Of a stretch of DNA of 20,407 bases, positions 5,261 to 11,121 are shown piece after piece. Numbering within the stretch: position 1 is the first letter of the stretch; each line of letters opens with the position of its first letter. A program made the position numbers and the translations under genes. The DNA lies in assembly GCA_031284645.1 (NCBI GenBank), contig JAITXS010000032.1, positions 1 through 20,407 on the forward strand. The letters are read 5' to 3'. Below the pieces are notes generated by a model that saw only the letters and a program-made list of their open reading frames with translations, had not been told where the DNA came from and made no database searches. Source of the DNA: Spirochaetaceae bacterium (lineage in GTDB: Bacteria > Spirochaetota > Spirochaetia > Treponematales > Breznakiellaceae).

Positions 5261-7360
5261 TCAGCGGCACACCACCCGGAACCCCAGGTCAATGACCGCG
5301 ATGACGGGGATGTCGTTGCCACGATAGCCCACCGAACAGTTCGTCGCATTACGGTTCCAACTCCCGCCCCGTACCATACGGCTCGCACCCGAAGCATCAA
5401 AACACCACTCCCGCACATTACCGCTCATGTCATACAGCCCTGCACTATTCGCCGCCTTCTGCCCTACAGAATGTGTCGTGATGCTTGCATTACCATCATA
5501 CCACGCAACATCATCTACCATCGAGTCACTCCCCGCCCAGCGATACATCCATGCAGACATTGGAACACTACTCGGTACCCCTCCCCTCGCCGCATATTCC
5601 CACTCTGCCTCTGTTGGTAATCTATATCCGTTATATGACGCTATCTTCGACTCATCTATTTGACCCTCTACCCCTTGAGTCGAATCTTTTAATATAGCAT
5701 CACTACTATTCCTGTACACCGCTTCCTTCCCTGCCATCTCGCTATACGCATTACACCATACCACCGCATCCTGCCAGCTTACCGTCGTTACCGGCTGATC
5801 CTTATCAGTAGCTGTAGGAGGAGCCCCCGCCGTTCCGCTCTTCCCCGCTTTCCCCGGATTCGCAAACGTATACCCATGCCCTTCTCCCCACTGCTTCACT
5901 GTATACCATAGCTCATACCGCACTTCCGTCCTACCTATTGCAAAAGAGCCTATATCTATAATAGTATTTGTTGCAACATATGGATTATCACTATTAATAG
6001 TCCCCGTAGCCGTTGCCCATCTATTGCCACTCGCTATTGTACCGCTATATATAGTCCTGTACTCATCTACCACAGGCAAGCTTACCGGTACCGCATTAAC
6101 CGTTACTGTACAATTCGCATACTTAGTACCATCGCTTACAGATGTCGCCCTTATCGTCGCAGTCCCGGCGACTGTCCCCGGCGTTACCAGTCCGCTGCTG
6201 TTCACCGCTACCACACCGGCAGGGCTTGATGAGAAAATACTCCATGTTACATTCCTGTTCGTCGCGTTATACGGCTCCACAAATGCCGTAAGTTTTGACG
6301 AACTGCCCCCCACATCAAGATTCAGCGCCTCCGGAAATACCGTCACATTCCCTACCGCCACAGGGTTTACCTTTACGGTGCAGTTCACTGACTTCTTACT
6401 ACCCACTGCATCCAGGCCGACTGTTTCCGCCGTTATTACCGCGTCTCCACTGTTTACTGTCGGGTTTATCAATATTACCAGTCCGGTGCTGCTATCTACC
6501 GTTGCCACTCCGTTATCGGGGCTTATGCTCCATGTTACATTCCTGTTCGTTGCGTTAGGCGGTAACACTGTCGCTTTCAACAGAAAGGCATCTCCGGCTA
6601 CACCGCTTATAATCGTCTGATTTAGGCTTATACCTGTTACCGGCACATCCTTAACCTCTACGGTGTGTACGGCAGACTCCGCACCGGCACGCGCCGTTAT
6701 TGTCACGATCCCCGGCGCTACCATGATTACCAGCCCGTTTATCACATACGCCACATCCGTATTGCCGGAAATCCACTCTACCCCCTTGTTCGTTGCACCA
6801 GGCGGCTCCACCGTTGCACTCAGACTCAGGCGCTCCCCCGCAAAGCCTGAAGTCGCCCCCGCAATGCTTACACCGCTTACCGGCACTATTTCCTGCGGCA
6901 ATACCACCTTCTTCACCGTCCGACTGTCCGTAAAACCCCCGTCAAGCGTTTTTACCGTTATTGTTACATCCTCCGTGCTCACCTGTTTGAAATCCAACAG
7001 TGCCAAGCCTCCGCTCACTTCCGCCACCCCGACCACTTCAGGCTTGCTTGATGTCCAGATGACTCCTTTGTTTGTTGCGTTTACCGGATATACCGTGGCA
7101 ACCAGCGGTATCGAACTCCCCGCTGCCCCGCCAAACTCTCCACTCGGACTTATCACCACTTTCTCTACCGCAATATTCGTTGGTACACTTGGCGTAACAC
7201 CGCCGCCGTTATCGCTACTGGTTCCCGTTTCGCTTATCTTTTCATCCGCCTTCTTCGCTCCGATGATAGACTCCACTATCCAGTTTTCACACGAAACTAC
7301 TGTGCCTGCAATAAGAGCCAACGCTATCATAAGCGCCATCACGTTTTTCCTTACTACCAT
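5261..7360 (-). CDS. surface lipoprotein with four Big_2 domains and C-terminal FGE-sulfatase/C-type-lectin-like domain; putative DGR variable protein
   Basis: 699 residues. The lipoprotein signal ends in lipobox TVVSC. AAGGAG precedes ATG 7360. Four Big_2 domains span about 65-430; the first two are nearly identical to the lipoprotein at 1466-3535, the last two are not. From about 455 the formylglycine-generating-enzyme (FGE-sulfatase) fold appears: FAIGRTEVRYELWY, PVTTVSWQDAVVWCNAYS, YRLPTEAEWEYAARGG, LYDMSGNVREWCFD, MVRGGSWNRNATNCS and the end GFRVVCR. This fold is used as a C-type-lectin-like display scaffold by TvpA of Treponema denticola, a known DGR target. The last ~35 residues fit a DGR variable region (see separate entry). 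It is probably transcribed from the beta-barrel gene upstream (gap 238 bases, filled by repeat copy 5). Likely role: variable surface binding protein; enzymatic activity is not expected. Confidence 0.85.
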   Translation of the reverse strand: MVVRKNVMALMIALALIAGTVVSCENWIVESIIGAKKADEKISETGTSSDNGGGVTPSVPTNIAVEKVVISPSGEFGGAAGSSIPLVATVYPVNATNKGVIWTSSKPEVVGVAEVSGGLALLDFKQVSTEDVTITVKTLDGGFTDSRTVKKVVLPQEIVPVSGVSIAGATSGFAGERLSLSATVEPPGATNKGVEWISGNTDVAYVINGLVIMVAPGIVTITARAGAESAVHTVEVKDVPVTGISLNQTIISGVAGDAFLLKATVLPPNATNRNVTWSISPDNGVATVDSSTGLVILINPTVNSGDAVITAETVGLDAVGSKKSVNCTVKVNPVAVGNVTVFPEALNLDVGGSSSKLTAFVEPYNATNRNVTWSIFSSSPAGVVAVNSSGLVTPGTVAGTATIRATSVSDGTKYANCTVTVNAVPVSLPVVDEYRTIYSGTIASGNRWATATGTINSDNPYVATNTIIDIGSFAIGRTEVRYELWYTVKQWGEGHGYTFANPGKAGKSGTAGAPPTATDKDQPVTTVSWQDAVVWCNAYSEMAGKEAVYRNSSDAILKDSTQGVEGQIDESKIASYNGYRLPTEAEWEYAARGGVPSSVPMSAWMYRWAGSDSMVDDVAWYDGNASITTHSVGQKAANSAGLYDMSGNVREWCFDASGASRMVRGGSWNRNATNCSVGYRGNDIPVIAVIDLGFRVVCR
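5264..5370 (-). other. putative DGR variable region (VR) at the 3' end of the FGE/lectin-like lipoprotein
   Basis: In the coding strand the stretch runs from RGGSWNRNATNCSVGYRG to the invariant-looking LGFRVVCR end. The nine apparently variable codons in 5288-5320 are two GTC, two ATC, two GAC plus ATT, AAC and GGC. All end in C or T and are what A-substitution of AAC/AAT codons would give, with invariant CCC and GCG between them. This is the signature of adenine-directed mutagenesis. The GC-rich tail CTGGGGTTCCGG could serve as the initiation (IMH-like) segment. No template repeat copy is visible in this window. Confidence 0.55.
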
Positions 7361-7377
7361 CTTTTTTTTCTCCTTGC

Positions 7378-7604
7378 TTATTAGGGGTTTACCAGGGTCA
7401 AGGGTTTTGGGTAGGGGGTAATAGGATTTAGTTTTATCAGTAATCCTGTGACCATACCCAATTACCCTTATTCTGGGTTCTGGGTAATAGGGTCTTGATA
7501 ATATCTGAAAGCCCCTTCCCTCATCCCCAATTCTCCTTTTCCTCTGCTTCGGGATAGGAGGGTGGAATTCTGATCATTCCAATACCCAACTACCCTATCT
7601 AGAA
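7378..7604. repeat. GGGTA/TACCC palindromic intergenic repeat, copy 5 (two modules)
   Basis: Two tandem modules fill the gap between the beta-barrel and lipoprotein genes. Module 1 (7384-7471) has AGGATT/AATCCT arms around TTTAGTTTTATCAG; module 2 (7478-7604) has TTGATAATATCTGAAAGC, a cttcggg word (7555-7561) and TACCC ends that overlap the beta-barrel stop (TAG 7599-7601). Confidence 0.7.
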
Positions 7605-8084
7605 TCTGTATCCGAATATAACGCCCAAGCCGAAGGGCACCGGATAGCCGATCCGTATATACGGCTCCGCATAAAATGAATCAACGGGAAAACGGGCTCC
7701 GGTGCTTATATCCACTGCCATGCTGCTTATACTGTTTCTCCCGCTTTCAATAAATGTCGTCCCGCCCACTCCCATCTGTACCCACAGCCGCAGCTCTTTA
7801 ATTTTTTTAAGCGCTATGTAACATCTCCCATATGCCGTAACCTCGAATATCCCAAGTCCGTCAAAATCATTTCCGTAACCCGCTTTTATCCCAAAGGTAA
7901 AACGATCGCTTAAGGCGTATCCGGCGATAAGGCCTCCGGCCATACTCATCCCACGCCGCCCGCTTAAGTTCCCCTCCAAAAGGGCCCCAACGTTAATCTC
8001 GCCAGCTTCCTGTCCCCAGCTCGTCATTCTCGTTATTACCAGAATCACCGCTGCCACTAATCCGATTCTCGTTTTTTTTCTCAT
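7599..8084 (-). CDS. small outer-membrane beta-barrel-like exported protein, copy B
   Basis: 161 residues, a paralogue of the protein at 3629-4114 with scattered substitutions (for example SDRFTFGIKAGYG against SECFTFGIKVDYG) and no indels. It keeps the signal peptide MRKKTRIGLVAAVILVITRM, the SWGQEAG cleavage region and the terminal Phe (FGYRF). Preservation of the whole frame, ribosome site (AGGGGAAAG) and final aromatic residue in both copies suggests both are functional. It heads a minus-strand pair with the FGE/lectin-like lipoprotein. One may infer that barrel and lipoprotein cooperate at the outer membrane, for example in display or export of the lipoprotein, but nothing in the sequence proves it. 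Confidence 0.72.
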   Translation of the reverse strand: MRKKTRIGLVAAVILVITRMTSWGQEAGEINVGALLEGNLSGRRGMSMAGGLIAGYALSDRFTFGIKAGYGNDFDGLGIFEVTAYGRCYIALKKIKELRLWVQMGVGGTTFIESGRNSISSMAVDISTGARFPVDSFYAEPYIRIGYPVPFGLGVIFGYRF

Positions 8085-8370
8085 CTCTTTCCCCTATCCT
8101 GTACAACAAAAAACCTCAAGGGGATGCGGAAACATTCAATCTCCCGTATTCTTTTGAGTTTTTTTTCTTGAGATTTTATATTGAAATTGAGGATTCCCCC
8201 GCAGGGGGCACAAAACTTTTTTTGGCCGGATGATTCTTCGGGTGTTAAACATTGGGCCGCGGCAATGCCTATACCATAAACTGCCAATGATACACCTTCC
8301 GGTGTAAACGACAGCAAACGGGTAAACACCCATAAGAAATCTTGCACCTCTTTTTCCATCATAGCGCTAG
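8085..8370 (-). promoter_or_regulatory. conserved structured 5' leader of beta-barrel gene B
   Basis: It is homologous to 4115-4400 and has the same GNRA-closed hairpin (8291-8306) in the 53-base identical block 8269-8321. A minus ORF of 93 residues (8081-8362) runs through it, but its frame is not kept in copy A, so it is not called as a gene. Confidence 0.45.
8111..8166 (-). terminator. terminator-like hairpin in the leader of beta-barrel gene B (weaker than copy A)
   Basis: CTCAA (8115-8119) pairs with TTGAG (8154-8158), flanked by one mismatch and then A/T pairs; the sense strand ends in a U-rich run before the ribosome site. The stem is interrupted compared with copy A, so any attenuation should be weaker. 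Confidence 0.4.
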
Positions 8371-9042
8371 CTTAGGATAAACCTTACAAATTGATCAAGA
8401 GGAATTTTGAAAAATGATATATTTCTAAATAAAAAAGTTTATAATTTATTATATAATAAAGAATTATAAAAATAATAAAAAGATTTCTTATTATAATTAA
8501 TTATAATGTAAAAATTTATTTACTTTCATGTACTCATCCCGTGCAAAAAAATGTGATTTTTAGAAGAGGATTTTAAACCCGAAGTTGAGGGTTGAAATTT
8601 TGACCACAGCGAAACCCCTGACCCCAAACTCTTCCGGCGCGGGGAGAAAAAGCCACTACAACGGGGGAGCAAATTTCGGGTAAAGTTTAAATCCAAAAAG
8701 CCGAAGATTTAGGAGGAAAGTTACAACCCTATCGGGTGGAATACTAATATTAAAATAAGGGAGGGGACATATACCATAATTGTAAATAAAAAAAGATAAT
8801 CTAAAAAAATAAATTGATTTCGCAAAACCTGAATAAAAAAAACAAATGAACTTGAAATACACAAATATTTGATCGTACGTTTATTATGGACCCTCTCTAC
8901 CCGCTCACAGCAGCACTACTGAAGGTGAGCATAGATACGGTATTAAAAACCCGTGACCGCCGACCGCCAAAATTAAACGGACAAAATATATTTTTATATT
9001 ATAAATTATTTTGCAAGACACATATAACAAGGAGATAACAAA
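8371..9042. other. AT-rich divergent intergenic region, copy B, with a copy-specific insertion
   Basis: 672 bases without a convincing gene. It repeats the layout of copy A (AT-rich palindrome 8490-8507, GC-richer block about 8575-8665, then the four-helix promoter region from about 8925). About 258 extra bases at roughly 8666-8923 are absent from copy A. The insert is AT-rich and shows no clear terminal repeats or coding signal; the minus ORF 8656-8862 is low-complexity (many Phe, Tyr, Ile). Confidence 0.5.
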
Positions 9043-9411
9043 ATGGTAGCGTTAAAATCATTCAAAGAGCTTATCGTGTGGCAGGAATCAGTGAATCTGG
9101 TAGAGATGATCTATCGTCACACGCAGACCTTCCCTGAAGACGAAAAGTTCGGATTGGTAAGTCAAACACGGAGAGCGGCAATATCTATACCGGCGAATAT
9201 CGCGGAAGGATACGGGCGGAGCAACCGGAAGGAATACCTTCATTTTTTGGGAATAGCAAACGGATCATTAACGGAACTGGAAACACATTTGATCATAGCG
9301 GAAAGGATTATGTATGTCACAAAAGAGGACATAGAAAATCTGGAAGGCAAGATTGTTGTTGTGTCAAAATTATTGAGAGGGCTGCGCAAATCTCTATCCC
9401 CACTACCCTGA
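9043..9411 (+). CDS. four-helix-bundle protein (23S rRNA intervening-sequence protein / S23 family), intact copy B
   Basis: 122 residues. AAGGAG at 9029-9034 precedes ATG 9043. Family hallmarks are all present: FKELIVWQESVNLV (helix 1), LVSQTRRAAISIPANIAEGY (helix 2 and turn), RSNRKEYLHFLGIANGSLTE (helix 3), ETHLIIAERI and a final helix after VTKEDIENLE. Length matches the usual 115-125. This family was first found in rRNA intervening sequences but is widespread elsewhere, often near mobile DNA. The DGR accessory protein Avd shares the four-helix fold, but this sequence looks like the generic IVP type rather than Avd. It is divergently oriented from the beta-barrel/lipoprotein pair. Precise role unknown. 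Confidence 0.88.
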   Translation: MVALKSFKELIVWQESVNLVEMIYRHTQTFPEDEKFGLVSQTRRAAISIPANIAEGYGRSNRKEYLHFLGIANGSLTELETHLIIAERIMYVTKEDIENLEGKIVVVSKLLRGLRKSLSPLP

Positions 9412-9450
9412 TTGACATGCCCTGATTGAATTGTTGACACAGCAGCGCGG

Positions 9451-9536
9451 ATTTAAGTTAGACGGCGCGAATATGCAAAACCTGCGGTACAAGCAGGTAT
9501 ACACGACAATCGTTTATTCGCGCCGGAGACTTAAAT
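9451..9536. repeat. long two-part inverted repeat between convergent genes
   Basis: Outer arms ATTTAAGT (9451-9458) and ACTTAAAT (9529-9536) pair over 8 bp. After 4- and 3-base unpaired gaps come inner arms CGGCGCGAATA (9463-9473) and TATTCGCGCCG (9515-9525), 11 bp. The apical loop holds a further 5-bp stem (CCTGC/GCAGG, 9481-9497). It abuts the stop codon of the DUF4197 gene (TAA 9536-9538). It may be a structured 3' end for both convergent transcripts, although it lacks a U-run; its layout also recalls an integron attC site. Confidence 0.75.
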
Positions 9537-10354
9537 TATTTACCCTGTTGTAATGCTCCGAACACTTTTTTGATAAAGGTCGACACATATTCCAGTGGTT
9601 GTGCACGGATTTTCTTTTCTTCGCTTGCAATGCCGGTAAACACTGCCGCAAGCGCCTTATCTGTGGCGTATCCGGCAAGATCTACCGTAACCGGCGGCAT
9701 GGGTTCCGGCTTGCCGATGATCCGCGCACCTGCATTGGGAACAAGCGCCGCCTTGTTGTAGGCGCTGACAAGTGTTGTCCATGCTTTGTCCGCTGAAATA
9801 CCTGCGACAAGCGGTGTTGAAATGGCCTCTTGCATAAGCGGCTGAATAAGTGCGCTTAACTCGGCGTTTGTTTTTCTTTGCAGATATTCTGTGGCCGCAG
9901 TATCGCCTCCGCGCACAATCGCGATACCGTCCGCTATGCTCATATCTTGTATTGCTTTTAGAAAAATAGGGACAGCGTCTTTTGCTGCTTTTTCCGCACT
10001 GCGGTTTAAGCGCAGAATTACATCGTCAATCAGCTTTTGTCCGCCAGGGATAAGTGTTACGCTGTCCGTGACGGGTTTCGCTTCGGGCGGCAAAAGGATT
10101 TTTACCAGTACGTTGCCGTAAAATCCATTTTCTTTTGCAAGCGTACCGCATGCACTCGTTACACCTTCGGAAAGCGCGTCCCGAAGTGCCTGAATTGATT
10201 CAGCGTTGGTAAACGGCTCCTTTTCCTGCTGAGGAAGACCCGAGAGCGCTCCTCTCAGTGTGTTTGCATCAAAGTCCGCGCACGCCCCTAAAAACGCCGC
10301 CAAGATCGCGCTTGTTACGATAATACGAAAATATTTTATACTCCCTTTACTCAC
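9536..10354 (-). CDS. DUF4197-family lipoprotein
   Basis: The GTG at 10354 is taken as start because AGGAGGG lies 4 bases before it; the alternative GTG at 10369 would overlap the ribosome site. This gives 272 residues. A signal segment with lipobox FLGAC follows (Cys about 25), so it is a predicted lipoprotein. The mature part is mostly helical and matches DUF4197: LRDALSEGVTSACGTLAKENGFYGN near the start, KAAKDAVPIFLKAIQDMSIADG in the middle, and DLAGYATDKALAAVFTGIASEEKKIR near the end. The family is widespread in Gram-negative bacteria and has no assigned function. It is transcribed alone from an extended -10 promoter, with an operator-like palindrome at its start site. Confidence 0.82.
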   Translation of the reverse strand: MSKGSIKYFRIIVTSAILAAFLGACADFDANTLRGALSGLPQQEKEPFTNAESIQALRDALSEGVTSACGTLAKENGFYGNVLVKILLPPEAKPVTDSVTLIPGGQKLIDDVILRLNRSAEKAAKDAVPIFLKAIQDMSIADGIAIVRGGDTAATEYLQRKTNAELSALIQPLMQEAISTPLVAGISADKAWTTLVSAYNKAALVPNAGARIIGKPEPMPPVTVDLAGYATDKALAAVFTGIASEEKKIRAQPLEYVSTFIKKVFGALQQGK

Positions 10355-10363
10355 TATGCCCTC

Positions 10364-10381
10364 CTGCACGAATACGTGCAG
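10364..10381. promoter_or_regulatory. operator-like palindrome at the transcription start of the DUF4197 gene
   Basis: CTGCACG AATA CGTGCAG (plus strand): a 7-bp perfect inverted repeat wedged between the -10 box (10382-10387) and the ribosome site. It could be a repressor site or a hairpin at the very 5' end of the mRNA. Confidence 0.5.
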
Positions 10382-10390
10382 ACTATATCA
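10382..10390 (-). promoter_or_regulatory. extended -10 promoter of the DUF4197 lipoprotein gene
   Basis: In the minus strand TGA-TATAGT matches the TGn-TATAAT extended -10 form. No convincing -35 hexamer is seen. Confidence 0.5.
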
Positions 10391-10533
10391 CAAAGAAGTT
10401 AATTATTCTATCCGCCGGGGGATCTTCATGTAAAAATGACAACAAATGAACTATGAAGGTTTTGAGCAGAGGGAATAAGATTTTTGAATGATAAAAAATC
10501 TCATCCCTGCATGATAGAAAAATCACAAAATAG

Positions 10534-10542
10534 TGGTATACT
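10534..10542 (+). promoter_or_regulatory. extended -10 promoter directly abutting the smr start codon
   Basis: TGG-TATACT ends 6 bases before ATG 10549, so transcription should start at or next to the A of the ATG. No Shine-Dalgarno sequence is present, which points to a leaderless mRNA. Confidence 0.5.
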
Positions 10543-10548
10543 GTCACT

Positions 10549-11025
10549 ATGGATTTTGGCAGGATTTTAGAACGTTGGGAACACGACCGCTTGGGTGGCC
10601 CTGTTTTCTCACCAAAAGCCGGTATCAAAGATGCACGAAACATAAATGATTTCTTGAGTTCATGGCTTGATACTCATCCTGTTCAGAATAAAGATGCGGA
10701 TACGCCCGAGGCAAGCCGACGCGAATCCGGAAGGCGCAAGATATTACGGTCCAAAGCGCCCGATGCTTCTCTTGATCTTCACGGCAAAACACGGGAAGAA
10801 GCCTGGCGGGCGCTTGATGATTTCTTTCGGGCTGCGCAGGCCCGCAATCTCGAAAAGGTCTTGCTCATACACGGGAAGGGGAATCATTCCAAAGACGGCG
10901 CAATTCTTAAAGAATTTTGCCGTGTCTATATTGAGCAGTGTGAGTTTGCCGGTGAAAGCGGCTACCCGCCTGCTTCGGACGGCGGTTCCGGGGCTACTTG
11001 GGTGCTCTTAAAGCAAAGCCGATAA
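10549..11025 (+). CDS. Smr-domain protein (small MutS-related)
   Basis: 158 residues with a C-terminal Smr domain from about 72: SLDLHGKTREEAWRALDDFF (LDxHG motif) and LLIHGKGNHSKDGAILKEF (HGxGxxS-type motif, where most members have HGKGTG), ending WVLLKQ. Smr domains occur free or at the end of MutS2; some nick branched or plain DNA, others cleave RNA at stalled ribosomes. Here only the free form exists with a short charged N-terminal extension, and no MutS2 core. Target is not predictable. It is a single gene convergent with gltB, and its promoter sits so close that the mRNA looks leaderless. Confidence 0.87.
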   Translation: MDFGRILERWEHDRLGGPVFSPKAGIKDARNINDFLSSWLDTHPVQNKDADTPEASRRESGRRKILRSKAPDASLDLHGKTREEAWRALDDFFRAAQARNLEKVLLIHGKGNHSKDGAILKEFCRVYIEQCEFAGESGYPPASDGGSGATWVLLKQSR

Positions 11026-11096
11026 TTAAACGAAGTGCAAGCCGCAGAGAAGGAGAATAGTGCTGCCCTTGTACAAGAAGCTCCGACGCCGCTATG

Positions 11097-11116
11097 CCCT
11101 GCTTTCAGGGATTTTT
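11097..11116 (+). terminator. weak intrinsic terminator after smr
   Basis: CCCTG-CTTT-CAGGG followed by ATTTTT, 72 bases after the smr stop and just before the convergent gltB end. The stem is only 5 bp, so it is tentative. Confidence 0.4.
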
Positions 11117-11121
11117 CGGGC

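Noticed and set aside
5261..5700. True formylglycine-generating enzyme activity for the C-terminal domain
   Set aside because: The domain sits on a lipoprotein Ig stalk and ends in the lectin-like GFRVVC form used by display proteins; no sulfatase gene is nearby.
8081..8362. Minus-strand frame of 93 residues in the leader of beta-barrel gene B
   Set aside because: Its counterpart in cassette A is frameshifted by a one-base indel, most substitutions change the amino acid, and no ribosome site precedes it; RNA structure fits better.
8656..8862. Minus-strand frame of 68 residues in the cassette B insert
   Set aside because: Low-complexity Phe/Tyr/Ile composition explained by A/T runs; no start signal.
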